A stretch of 64,000 nt of DNA from Fervidobacterium pennivorans DSM 9078. Lineage in GTDB: Bacteria; Thermotogota; Thermotogae; Thermotogales; Fervidobacteriaceae. Under the pieces are notes generated by a model that saw nothing but the letters and a program-made list of their open reading frames with translations, made no database searches and was not told the DNA's origin. Of the stretch, positions 26,582 to 35,646 are shown in pieces; position 1 is the stretch's first letter; each line of letters begins with the position of its first letter. A program made the position numbers and the translations under genes. The stretch spans positions 1,699,501 to 1,763,500 of the forward strand of contig NC_017095.1 of NCBI RefSeq assembly GCF_000235405.2, written 5' to 3'.

Positions 26582-27217
26582 ATGGCACTGAACAGAAGAA
26601 CTGTTATTCTTTTAATAATAGCGATAGTTATATGGGCTGCTGCTATAGTTGTTCTGTATATAAATTATGGTCCCAAAAAAACACCAACATCTACGGCAAG
26701 TACAACTCCAGCTCAGATTATAAATGAACAAGCATCGCAACCTGGGAGTATTAATGTACCGAATACTACAACTTCTACTGGTCAAGGTTCTACTAACGTA
26801 TCTGGATCAACATCAATTGGAGCAACTACAGTTGCTAATTTACCCAGTTTTAGTATTACAGAACTAGCTTCAATGGCGGAATCTAAGGTAATTATCAAGA
26901 ACGTTTTTGAACCGTATTTTGTTGATTTAGTAAGTTTGCTTGAAGGTGTTTCAGGAACCTTGGAATCACAAGATTCATCAACATTTATAGAAGATATTAC
27001 TTCTGATAATACACAATATCACGGATACTTAGAAATCAGAGACGGAAGTGCAAGAACAACGAAGGTGTATCTCACATTAAATGGAGAAACAAAAGCTTGG
27101 TTGAGTGAGGAGCTAATCGATGGGAAGTACAAAGTCATCTACGTAAGTAGTAAATTCTTGGTTGTTTTGGATACTTCGGATGGGAGGTTAAAGAAAATAT
27201 CGGTAATGCAGAAATAA
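26582..27217 (+). CDS. PilP-like membrane-anchored protein with Ser/Thr linker
   Basis: 211 residues: one N-terminal membrane helix (about 7-29), a low-complexity Thr/Ser/Pro/Asn linker (about 32-95) and a C-terminal domain (about 100-211) rich in beta strands. The layout and its position before the secretin gene resemble PilP or GspC, which link the inner-membrane complex to the secretin. No sequence signature proves it. Ribosome site is weak (GGTGAGA). Confidence 0.5.
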   Translation: MALNRRTVILLIIAIVIWAAAIVVLYINYGPKKTPTSTASTTPAQIINEQASQPGSINVPNTTTSTGQGSTNVSGSTSIGATTVANLPSFSITELASMAESKVIIKNVFEPYFVDLVSLLEGVSGTLESQDSSTFIEDITSDNTQYHGYLEIRDGSARTTKVYLTLNGETKAWLSEELIDGKYKVIYVSSKFLVVLDTSDGRLKKISVMQK

Positions 27218-27243
27218 TAGTTAATCAAACGGGGGGAATGCTT

Positions 27244-30200
27244 TTGAAAAACACAAGTTTACTCAAACTCTTGGGGGCTCTTTTGTTTCTTCTGATTTTC
27301 ACAAGTTCATTTGCAGAATTGATAGATCTAACCTACGTTAAAACATCGAGTGAGATAGTAATTATAGTATCTTTTACAAAGCCACCTACGGTTCAATACT
27401 ATTCGAAGAATGGCAGCAAGACTGTCCATTTCTTCGTTGTAAATGACACTTGTGTAAGCCCTATTTACCTTCCTATAAATGCTGAAAGCGTGGATGCCGT
27501 TCAGGTTATACCATTCCGCGACGCTGTGAATTTATTTGCCTACACGCTCACACCTGTGAGTGCCACATATAACGTCACAGGTTCTAGGTTATATATTAGG
27601 TTGCCTTTAAGCACTTCTAAAAAGCGTATGACTGCGAATTTTACAAATCTCAAGAGCGAAGTTGTTTTTAAAGATTTAGCTGACTTTTTTGGAATAAATC
27701 TTGTTTTATACGATAGTGCGAAGGGAAAACTTGTAAACATAAAAGCGAACAACTCTACTATTGAGCAGATTTTGAGAAACCTTATCACATTAACCGGTTT
27801 ATCTTATGCTTATTCAGAAGACCAGACCTTGTACGTAGGTTCCCAAGAGGACATTGAAAAGACATTCGCAATGAACTTCCAGCTACCTAGTGGAAAGGTG
27901 TCTGTTGAAGAGTTGAGCAAATTATTCACGGAGAGTATCTACGCACTACCACTTTCTGATAAGTCAAAATTATTCACTTATGGAGGTTCTAATGAATACA
28001 AGATTTTAGCATCTGCTATAGGCCTAGCCGCAAGAGAAGCTGCTAAGAAGATGGAACCAAAACCAGCATGGTATTATTTCAGTTACACAGCTGACGAGAA
28101 AGAACTTGAGGGATTCTTAGAGAAGCTTAAGAAGATTTATGACTTCGATTTTGTTCTTCTACCTGAGATCAAACAGTTAGCTCTTAACGGAACCGACTAC
28201 GAGAAAGTGCAGGAATTAGTGAAAACTTTGAAACCTGCACAGAAACCAGCAATTGAATCGCAATATAAGACATTTACTACAGAATATCCTCAACGTGTTG
28301 CGGAATTTCTCAAACAACTCTACAAGGATATTAATGTCGAAGTTATAGGTGATAAACTTTACGTTTCCGCAGATTATGAAAATGTGGTAAAGAGACTTCT
28401 TGAAGACCCTGTCATTGCGCGTCCTTGGAAGGTGATGTTCTCTGATATTTCGGAAGACATAGTCAGGGCAGCTCTAAGTTATTTGGATATAGCTGAGCCA
28501 AATTATATTGTGAAGTCATACGATAACACAGTTTACGTGACACTCTTTGTTAATGAGAAGAAATACAAAGAATTTCTTGACCTAGTAAACACAATGAGTT
28601 TTACAACAGCGACTGTTAAAGTCGATGAAGCTTTTTTGAAATCATTTAATGTAGTTGTTGTTCAGACCTTTTCTGATGGTTCTAGGTTAGTAAAAGGGAA
28701 AATAAAAGAAATAGAGAGGCTGAAGAAAGCAATCGAAGAAAGCATTACGAATGTTGTTATAAAAGCCGAACCATCTGATCCTTCAAAAGATGTGATATCT
28801 AAGGTTCTTGGTTATCCAGTTGACATTACAACAGATGGTTATTGGATAATAACTGTACCGAAGCAAGAATATTCAACGATTCAGGAGAAATTTAAGAATA
28901 TCAGAGAAAACTTTGGCAAAAGTATAATTACGCTGAGCGGTAGATACGATGAAAACGCAGTGGAGATTGCTAAAAAAATTTACGGCGTGGAAATATACAC
29001 GTTGTCAGATAGATTGATTATCTACGGTTCCCAAGCCCAAAATACAAGGGAATTTTTGGAAAAACTGACAGTTGAAAATTTCATAGTTCCCGTCCAGATT
29101 TCGCTTTCAAATGTTCATATCGATTATGTCAAGAAAGTCTACGATGTTGAAATTATCTACTTTCCAGAAATGAATAAAGCCGTAGTTTTTGGACCAACTG
29201 AACGTGCTTTAAGAGCAGCCGCTTATTTAAAATCGCTTACCATACAGACAGATTTAGAATCACTAAAACTTCCTAGTTCTTTGAAAAAAGAAGATTTAGA
29301 AAAATTGAGTTCGCTCCTGGAACTGAATGTAAAGATAGAAGTTATCGGAGATACTGTATATCTAAAAGGAAGTAAGAACGACATCGAGAAACTGGTTAAA
29401 GAAATTAACAAGCTGAGTCTGTCACCGGAAATGATTTACGATGTTATTAGTTACGATGAAAGCTTGGATGAAATTTTAAGGAAACTGTACAATGTGCAAA
29501 CTTACAAAATAAAATCGGGATACATAGTCTACGGGACACAGGAGCAACTTGCGAGTGTAAAATCTTTCGTAAGTGGTTTCTCTACGCAACTTGAAGTTAG
29601 GACGTTAACAACAAAACTCGAAGCAAAAGATATTGAAACAATTATTTCTGTTTACGACCCGAACGTAAAAAATTATAAAATAGCTGATAAAGTTTATTTG
29701 GTTGGCAAGAAAGAAAGCCTAGATAAGATAGAAAAAGAAATTTTGCAGTTCGATGTCCAAAGTGAATATAACATCATAAATGGTAAGTTGCTGATCGAAG
29801 TTACAAATAAGAATTTGACAGAACTTGTAATGAAAGTAAGTAGTGTGTTTAAAGAACAAGCTATTTTGGTAGATGAATTAAAAACGAATGTTACTTTGCG
29901 ATTGTTGGTAGCGGATTTTAAGAGCTTTTTGGAATATTTACAGACCTTTGGTGTTACTTATAAACAGACAGACGATGTTTACTTAATTTATTCAAGTGTT
30001 CCTCAACAAGCAGTTTTCCAGGGACAGCAACAAACGCAACCAGTGCAACCAGAAGAAGTTATCGTGAAAGATGGACTGATAACAATAAATGCTTCGAACA
30101 AAAACGTAACTGATATAGTTTCCCAAGTACTTTCAAAGCTTGGAAAGTCTTACAAAATCGATGATGTACAAACAAAAATTTTCTCTGTCAGTTTGAATAA

Positions 30201-31431
30201 CATAGACTACGAAACATTCAAATCGGTGTTTTCCGAATGGGTTGATATTAAGGAAATTGGTAATGTAGTCTACGTTTCAAAACCTGTATCTGTTAGCGAG
30301 TCAAAAGTTTCAGTTAAGAATGGCAAGATTAGTGTAAAAATAGACAATGAACCACTTGGAAATGTTATAAAATCCGTCTTTGAAAGTTTCGGGTATCCCA
30401 TTATATTCTCCAAACAAATAAACACGACGGCAACGATGTCGCTATCAGAGATAGATTTCGATACTTTCACTTCTATACTTTTGAATTACGGGATAGCGAT
30501 TAAAAAATCCGGAAACGTGTATGTTGTTGACACTACACCTGAAGCCACAAAAACAAAAACAACGTATACGTTTAATGTAACGCGTGGTGCTGATAAAGTC
30601 AAAGCACTTATAGAATTCTACGGTGGTAAAGCAATGGTGAATACAGATGCCGGAATAGTAATTGCTTATGATTTAGATCCGAAAAATGTCGATGATATCA
30701 GAAACGTCATCGATAAGGTTTCTAAAGTCAGAATTGTCTCCATCGAAACAAAAGTAGTTGACGAATCTCTTTTGAACAGTCTGGGATTTGATATCTCAAC
30801 GATTTTGAGTTCAGCTGATTATCTATCGATTGGTACTGGAGGTCTTAGCCTGAAATTCAAGATTGTTGACTTTATGGATTTGCAAGCGCTGTGGAACAAA
30901 ATAATCGACGAAGCTCAGGTTCAAATTAAAACGTCAGGCAGTAATGTAGCAGCTCCATACGGAACATCTGGAGGAGGAAAACTATTGGCAAACCCAAATA
31001 TAATGGCAAAGAGTGGGGAACAAGCAAGAATATTTATAGGTGATTCTATACCGGTTGTAATTACTTCTGAAGGAAGGCAGACGATGAACTATTTGGAAGC
31101 CGGTATAGAATTAAGAATCACCCCGAGTATAAACCTTGATGATACGATAGACTTGGATTTATATACAACAGTTGGAAACTTTGATTATTCAGTAGTTGTA
31201 GGAGGCTTCCCGAAGCAGAACAAAAGAGAGGTCCAAACAAAGATTACACTCAAGAATGGTCAAACACTCATAATCGGTGGACTTGCCAGAGAAGAGGTTA
31301 GCAAATCGGAATGGAAAATCCCAATTCTCGGAGACTTACCTATAATCGGTTGGCTTTTCAAAGGTATGCAAGAAAAAACAGAACAAAGAAACATAGTGAT
31401 ATTCTTAACAGCCAAGATAATAGAGCAATAG
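27244..31431 (+). CDS. Giant secretin (PilQ/GspD family) with tandem repeats
   Basis: Outer-membrane secretin of about 1395 residues, roughly twice the usual size. A signal peptide (LLGALLFLLIFTSSFA) opens it. An STN-type domain lies near 143-200. From about 349 to 855 the same short unit recurs every 54-59 residues (starts near 349, 405, 463, 517, 571, 626, 684, 740, 796). Three further STN-like units follow (about 855, 955, 1037), then an N1 domain (about 1105) and the secretin channel domain with GGGKLLANPNIMAKSGEQA and TLKNGQTLIIGGLAREEV. I prefer the TTG at 27244, seven bases after GGGGGG, over the ATG at 27238. Confidence 0.9.
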   Translation: MKNTSLLKLLGALLFLLIFTSSFAELIDLTYVKTSSEIVIIVSFTKPPTVQYYSKNGSKTVHFFVVNDTCVSPIYLPINAESVDAVQVIPFRDAVNLFAYTLTPVSATYNVTGSRLYIRLPLSTSKKRMTANFTNLKSEVVFKDLADFFGINLVLYDSAKGKLVNIKANNSTIEQILRNLITLTGLSYAYSEDQTLYVGSQEDIEKTFAMNFQLPSGKVSVEELSKLFTESIYALPLSDKSKLFTYGGSNEYKILASAIGLAAREAAKKMEPKPAWYYFSYTADEKELEGFLEKLKKIYDFDFVLLPEIKQLALNGTDYEKVQELVKTLKPAQKPAIESQYKTFTTEYPQRVAEFLKQLYKDINVEVIGDKLYVSADYENVVKRLLEDPVIARPWKVMFSDISEDIVRAALSYLDIAEPNYIVKSYDNTVYVTLFVNEKKYKEFLDLVNTMSFTTATVKVDEAFLKSFNVVVVQTFSDGSRLVKGKIKEIERLKKAIEESITNVVIKAEPSDPSKDVISKVLGYPVDITTDGYWIITVPKQEYSTIQEKFKNIRENFGKSIITLSGRYDENAVEIAKKIYGVEIYTLSDRLIIYGSQAQNTREFLEKLTVENFIVPVQISLSNVHIDYVKKVYDVEIIYFPEMNKAVVFGPTERALRAAAYLKSLTIQTDLESLKLPSSLKKEDLEKLSSLLELNVKIEVIGDTVYLKGSKNDIEKLVKEINKLSLSPEMIYDVISYDESLDEILRKLYNVQTYKIKSGYIVYGTQEQLASVKSFVSGFSTQLEVRTLTTKLEAKDIETIISVYDPNVKNYKIADKVYLVGKKESLDKIEKEILQFDVQSEYNIINGKLLIEVTNKNLTELVMKVSSVFKEQAILVDELKTNVTLRLLVADFKSFLEYLQTFGVTYKQTDDVYLIYSSVPQQAVFQGQQQTQPVQPEEVIVKDGLITINASNKNVTDIVSQVLSKLGKSYKIDDVQTKIFSVSLNNIDYETFKSVFSEWVDIKEIGNVVYVSKPVSVSESKVSVKNGKISVKIDNEPLGNVIKSVFESFGYPIIFSKQINTTATMSLSEIDFDTFTSILLNYGIAIKKSGNVYVVDTTPEATKTKTTYTFNVTRGADKVKALIEFYGGKAMVNTDAGIVIAYDLDPKNVDDIRNVIDKVSKVRIVSIETKVVDESLLNSLGFDISTILSSADYLSIGTGGLSLKFKIVDFMDLQALWNKIIDEAQVQIKTSGSNVAAPYGTSGGGKLLANPNIMAKSGEQARIFIGDSIPVVITSEGRQTMNYLEAGIELRITPSINLDDTIDLDLYTTVGNFDYSVVVGGFPKQNKREVQTKITLKNGQTLIIGGLAREEVSKSEWKIPILGDLPIIGWLFKGMQEKTEQRNIVIFLTAKIIEQ

Positions 31432-31450
31432 TCAGTATAAGCATTATCTG

Positions 31451-31486
31451 AAAGCGCCGGGCAATCCAAATGACCGGCGCTTTTTT
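31451..31486 (+). terminator. Terminator after the secretin operon
   Basis: AAAGCGCCGG (31451-31460) pairs with CCGGCGCTTT (31474-31483) around a 13-base loop, followed by further T. It closes the pilus operon. Confidence 0.88.
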
Positions 31487-31575
31487 AGTCTCTAAGGTAT
31501 CTATGACGAGAAATTGTGGTATACTAAAAATAGTTGGTTTTTTAAAGGAATTTGTTCAAAGGAAAGGTGAGTAAA

Positions 31576-32376
31576 ATGAACAGAAGACCTGTGGTTGCTG
31601 GAAAATTTTATCCTGGAACTCCAAATCAATTGACAAGCATGTGTGAAGCTTTTCTGGGAAGTGAAAAACCGAAAAATCGTCTTGAAAAACCATTAGGTCT
31701 TATCTTACCGCATGCTGGGTACATATACAGCGGAAAAACCGCAGGATTGGGTATTAAAAAAGCTGTTGAATTTGGTAAGCCAAGTAACATAATCATTCTA
31801 GGTCCTAATCACACAGGTTACGGTGCTTCGGTCTCTGTTTGGAAGGAAGGTGAGTGGTTCGTTCCAAATGGAAGTGTTAGGGTAAACTCTATAATAGCTG
31901 AGGAAATAATAGACGGAAAAATAATTGAAGAAGACGAAAGTGCCCATTTGTACGAGCACTCTATAGAAGTTCAACTACCGTTATTAATACACGCATTTGG
32001 TGAATTTCAAATAGTTCCCATCTGTATGATGGATCAACGACTCACTAAGGCCCGCTTTATTGCTGAAAGGATAAGAAAAATTCTTGAGAAATATCCAGAT
32101 ACATTAGTTGTTGCTTCTTCTGATTTCAACCATTATGATCCACATGAATTAACCATGAAAAAAGATGAGATTGCTATTACGAGAATAATTAGTAACGATT
32201 TGGAGGGTCTTTACGAAGATTTGAAAAAATACGACATAACCATGTGCGGTCCTGGACCTGTTGCGGTTGTTAGAAGTTTGTTTGAAAACGCCGAACTCGT
32301 ATATCACACTACGAGTGCGGAGTTTTCGCAGGACTTTTCTTACACTGTTGGATATGCTTCTTTCATTTTGTGGTAA
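31576..32376 (+). CDS. amrB: AmmeMemoRadiSam system protein B (MEMO family)
   Basis: 266-residue protein of the MEMO1 family, related to aromatic-ring dioxygenases but without a proven reaction in bacteria. Conserved pieces are RRPVVAGKFYPG at the start, LILPHAGYIYSGKTAG, IILGPNHTGYG, EHSIEVQLPLL and VVASSDFNHYDPH, including the His residues of the family's metal pocket. I place the start at the ATG at 31576 behind GGAAAGGTGAG. A TATACT lies at 31520. The usual AmrA and radical-SAM AmrS partners are not next to it. Confidence 0.9.
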   Translation: MNRRPVVAGKFYPGTPNQLTSMCEAFLGSEKPKNRLEKPLGLILPHAGYIYSGKTAGLGIKKAVEFGKPSNIIILGPNHTGYGASVSVWKEGEWFVPNGSVRVNSIIAEEIIDGKIIEEDESAHLYEHSIEVQLPLLIHAFGEFQIVPICMMDQRLTKARFIAERIRKILEKYPDTLVVASSDFNHYDPHELTMKKDEIAITRIISNDLEGLYEDLKKYDITMCGPGPVAVVRSLFENAELVYHTTSAEFSQDFSYTVGYASFILW

Positions 32377-32385
32377 GAGTTCAAG

Positions 32386-32420
32386 AATAAAAAAGCCCAG
32401 AGCTCAGCTCTGGGCTTTTT
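32386..32420. terminator. Bidirectional terminator
   Basis: An almost perfect palindrome AAAAGCCCAGAGCT-c-AGCTCTGGGCTTTT (32391-32419), with A and T runs at its two ends. It sits between the convergent MEMO gene and mscL and can stop transcription from both. Confidence 0.92.
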
Positions 32421-32425
32421 GATTT

Positions 32426-32788
32426 TTAATCTTTTTCCCTCTTTACTTTTTCTTCAAGCTTTTTAGCTGCAAGTTCTGCTGCTAATTTTGCTTTTTCAGC
32501 AGCTTTGTTCATCGCTCTAACAAGGAAGAAGACTATCAAAGCAACGATAAGAAAATCTAAAGCAGCAGAAATAACCCTTCCCCAGTAGATACCGTGCCAC
32601 TGAATTTCCTCAATTTTTCCAAGGTGCATCTTAGTGAGCACAGGTTGCAAAATGGCAGGAGTGATCAGATCATTTACAAGAGAGGTAACGAGTTGGTTGA
32701 GTTTGCCACCGATAATGATTGCTACAGCAAGTCCGATGACGTTGTACTGTTTTAGAAAGTTCGAAAACTCTTGGAAAACCTTTTTCAT
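32426..32788 (-). CDS. mscL: Large-conductance mechanosensitive channel
   Basis: Pressure-relief channel of the inner membrane. The 120 residues start MKKVFQEFSNFLKQYNVIGL, have the first pore helix LAVAIIIGGKLNQLVTSLV and a second helix near 65-90, and end in a charged Ala/Lys/Glu helix. The ATG at 32788 stands behind GAGGTGG; an upstream in-frame start at 32836 has no such site. It lies 57 bp after sufU on the same strand and may be read through from the suf operon. Confidence 0.93.
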   Translation of the reverse strand: MKKVFQEFSNFLKQYNVIGLAVAIIIGGKLNQLVTSLVNDLITPAILQPVLTKMHLGKIEEIQWHGIYWGRVISAALDFLIVALIVFFLVRAMNKAAEKAKLAAELAAKKLEEKVKREKD

Positions 32789-32845
32789 ACATACCACCTC
32801 TTCCTGGTAAATTGAAACTTGCTCAATAAATTTCAAAGTACTTTT

Positions 32846-33256
32846 CTAACCCTCTGATTTAAGCGCTAATTCCAAAGTTTTCCAAGGAAGGAGGAAGCAC
32901 TTAACCCTCATTGGATAATTCTTCACGTCGTAAAAATTCACAATAGGTCCTAAGATATTTTCGTCAAATTCTTTTCCAAGCATCATATTTTCCGCATTTT
33001 TCATGATTTGCATAGCCTCTTCTTTTGTTTTGCCTATGATTTGTTCAATCATTGCATTTGTCGATGCCTGACTTATCGCACATCCGTGTCCTTCAAATTT
33101 CACATCGACGATTTTATCACCATCGAAAAGGAAATATAATGTGACTTCGTCTCCGCACGAGAGATTCTTACCTTCTTCGACCTTGTGTGCGTTCTCTATT
33201 TTCCCATGGAATTTTTTAAGCTTTGAATAGTCCATTATGAATTCCGAATATATCAT
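32846..33256 (-). CDS. sufU: Fe-S cluster scaffold/sulfur relay protein SufU
   Basis: 136-residue IscU-fold protein. The three ligand cysteines are in NLSCGDEVTL, GHGCAISQAST and RVKCFLLPWKTL. The insertion between the second and third cysteine is of SufU type. The ATG overlaps the sufS stop (ATGA), so the two are coupled. In Gram-positive-like SUF systems SufU takes sulfur from SufS. Confidence 0.92.
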   Translation of the reverse strand: MIYSEFIMDYSKLKKFHGKIENAHKVEEGKNLSCGDEVTLYFLFDGDKIVDVKFEGHGCAISQASTNAMIEQIIGKTKEEAMQIMKNAENMMLGKEFDENILGPIVNFYDVKNYPMRVKCFLLPWKTLELALKSEG

Positions 33257-34512
33257 TCAAACCACCTCTTTATGTGTTTTAATCCTTCGACTAAGATGTC
33301 TATATCTTCCTTTGTATTGTAAAAATATACGCTCGCTCTAACTGTGGAATTTGGGAAATCTATTTTTGACCCACGTGCTAATACACTCATCAGTGGTTGT
33401 GCACAGTGATGACCACTCCTTGTTGCGACTCCAAAATTTTCATCAAGTATGTGCGAGACATCGTGTGGATGGACTCCTTCCACATTAAATGATACTAAAG
33501 ATCTGTGAGAATCATCGATTGGACCGTAAACCTCCACGAAATCAAGTTCTAATAATCTTTCCATTAAGTATTTCGAAAGTTCTGCAATATGTTTTTCTAT
33601 TTTCTCAAATCCGATAGATTCAAGATAATCTATCGTGTATCCTAGTCCAACAGCTCCTGCAATATGTTGTGTCCCTGCCTCGAATCTGTATGGCAAGATG
33701 TTGAAAGTAACGTCTTCAAATGTGACCTTGTCTATCATCTCTCCGCCGTACAAGAATGGTTCTAACTTTTCCAAAAGAGTTCTCTTCCCGTATAACACAC
33801 CGATACCTGTTGGGGCTATCATCTTGTGACCAGAAAAGACTAGGAAATCTATATCGAGCTTCTTAACATCGATTCTCTTGTGGGGCACTAGTTGTGCACC
33901 GTCAACTATGAAAATTGAGTCTTTGAATGTTTCCCTAATCAATTCCAAGGGCATTTCTTGACCGGTAACGTTTGATTGACCAGTGATTGAAACGACCTTT
34001 GGATTTTTCAATTTCGCTTTTAGAATTGCATCGGTTGTGATGACACCTTTATCATCTGCCTCTATATATTCCACTTTGAACCCGTAGAATTTTGAAAGCC
34101 TTACCCATGGGACAAGGTTCGCATGGTGTTCAACTTGAGATAGAAGAACTGTGTCTTGGGGATTCAACATACCACTTCTTACAAGTGAATTTACCAAGAA
34201 GTTTATTCCCAGCGTTGTTCCGCTCGTGAAAATAACTTCTTCTGGGTTTGCGTTAAGAAACTTTGCTATTTTTTCTCTTGCTTGTTCATAAGCAACAGTA
34301 GCTTCACTTGCAAGTTTGTGCACTGCCCTGTGGATGTTAGAGTAGTGATTAAGGTAAAAATCCGTCATCTTTTCGATGACGGATTTGCTTTTAAGAGTAC
34401 TTGCAGCATTGTCCAAATAGACTAACCGTTTCCCATTTACCTCTCTTTTCAACACAGGAAAGTCTTCAAGTATTTTGAAAAACTCTTCATCCGAGAACAC
34501 TGTCGAGTGCAT
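33253..34512 (-). CDS. sufS: Cysteine desulfurase SufS
   Basis: PLP enzyme that removes sulfur from cysteine for Fe-S clusters. The PLP-binding Lys is in FSGHKMIAPTGIGVLYG near 230, the sulfur-accepting Cys in ATRSGHHCAQPLM near 373, and YLDNAASTLKSK opens the fold. Start ATG at 34512 with AAGGGG in front; it lies 26 bp inside the 3' end of sufD. The 419 residues are normal for group II desulfurases. Confidence 0.95.
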   Translation of the reverse strand: MHSTVFSDEEFFKILEDFPVLKREVNGKRLVYLDNAASTLKSKSVIEKMTDFYLNHYSNIHRAVHKLASEATVAYEQAREKIAKFLNANPEEVIFTSGTTLGINFLVNSLVRSGMLNPQDTVLLSQVEHHANLVPWVRLSKFYGFKVEYIEADDKGVITTDAILKAKLKNPKVVSITGQSNVTGQEMPLELIRETFKDSIFIVDGAQLVPHKRIDVKKLDIDFLVFSGHKMIAPTGIGVLYGKRTLLEKLEPFLYGGEMIDKVTFEDVTFNILPYRFEAGTQHIAGAVGLGYTIDYLESIGFEKIEKHIAELSKYLMERLLELDFVEVYGPIDDSHRSLVSFNVEGVHPHDVSHILDENFGVATRSGHHCAQPLMSVLARGSKIDFPNSTVRASVYFYNTKEDIDILVEGLKHIKRWFE

Positions 34513-35629
34513 GCTCAACGACCCCTTCCAGATTGTATCGTTTTAATTCATCTTTCAGTGTCTCAAAGACCCCGCGAACAATCATCTTTTGAGCATCTTC
34601 TTTTGGTATACCTCTGCTCATCAGGTAAAAAACCATGTTCTCATCTATTGGAGCACTACTTGCCGCATGTGATGCAACGACATCATTTTCATCAACCATA
34701 AGACTTGGTATTGCTTCAACTTTTGCTTTAAGCGAAATCAAAGTAGCATGGTTACTTTGATGAGCCTCCGCTTCTTTTGCACCGCTAAGAATATCCATTA
34801 TCCCTCTGAAAACTACTTTTGCTTCGTCTGTAAGTACGCCCTTTGCATCAACATTTCCATAACTGTTTGGTTTATAAAATCTCATGAGGTACAGTATATC
34901 GATAACAGTTTTTTCATTACCAAGATAGTATGGGCGTATATCGGCATACGCATTCTCTGCGTTAACTCGCATACCAAAGTAACCTACATTTATTTTACCA
35001 CCAAAGTAGAAATCTTTAACTATCGTTTTTGAATCATTTTCGACGTCTATGAAAACATTTGAAATTAGCAAGTCGTCTTTAGAAGTTCCCAAATAGAGGT
35101 TGTATAGATTAAGTTTTGCGTTTCTTCTCACCTTTATTCTAAGATTACCGATGAAAAATGGGTTTTCTACGATTCGGACAAAATTCAACTCTCCATTTCT
35201 TATATCAATTAGCGTGTTGTCAAACTGGCTAACGTCGTTGACAACAATCGTTGTATCATTTTCCACAACGATATATTCTCCACTCGAAGAAAAGACATCT
35301 GCAAGTAGAACGAATTTTCTGTCAGTCCCCTCGAAGTCAAGCGTTTCGAGTAAGTTCAGACCATCAATATCCAGTGCTTCCAAACCTTTGTATGGTAAAA
35401 CATTTGGCAAAGAAAGGCTCTTTAAACCTGTCCTTTTCCACATGGGGAACTTATAGGTTAGGTATTCAGAAAGCCTTCTTATTCTCCATTCATCGAGCAG
35501 GTTATTCCCACTGGGTTTGAAGTCATCAACCTTGTAATCCTCAGTGTCTATTGTCTTTCTTTGAGGAACAATGCCTCGTAAATTTTGATGCTCCAATCTT
35601 AAGGTCTTTTCTATTTTCGTTGTGTTCAT
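34487..35629 (-). CDS. sufD: Fe-S assembly complex subunit SufD
   Basis: Beta-helical partner of SufB in the SufBCD scaffold. The C-terminal part contains the conserved HQSNHATLISLKAKVEAIPSL, VVASHAASSAPIDENMVFYL and SRGIPKEDAQKMIVRGVFE. The N-terminal half is divergent, which separates SufD from SufB. I prefer the ATG at 35629 behind AGGGTGG over a GTG at 35641. It follows sufB by 17 bp and overlaps sufS. Confidence 0.92.
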   Translation of the reverse strand: MNTTKIEKTLRLEHQNLRGIVPQRKTIDTEDYKVDDFKPSGNNLLDEWRIRRLSEYLTYKFPMWKRTGLKSLSLPNVLPYKGLEALDIDGLNLLETLDFEGTDRKFVLLADVFSSSGEYIVVENDTTIVVNDVSQFDNTLIDIRNGELNFVRIVENPFFIGNLRIKVRRNAKLNLYNLYLGTSKDDLLISNVFIDVENDSKTIVKDFYFGGKINVGYFGMRVNAENAYADIRPYYLGNEKTVIDILYLMRFYKPNSYGNVDAKGVLTDEAKVVFRGIMDILSGAKEAEAHQSNHATLISLKAKVEAIPSLMVDENDVVASHAASSAPIDENMVFYLMSRGIPKEDAQKMIVRGVFETLKDELKRYNLEGVVEHALDSVLG

Positions 35630-35646
35630 ACCATTCACCACCCTAA

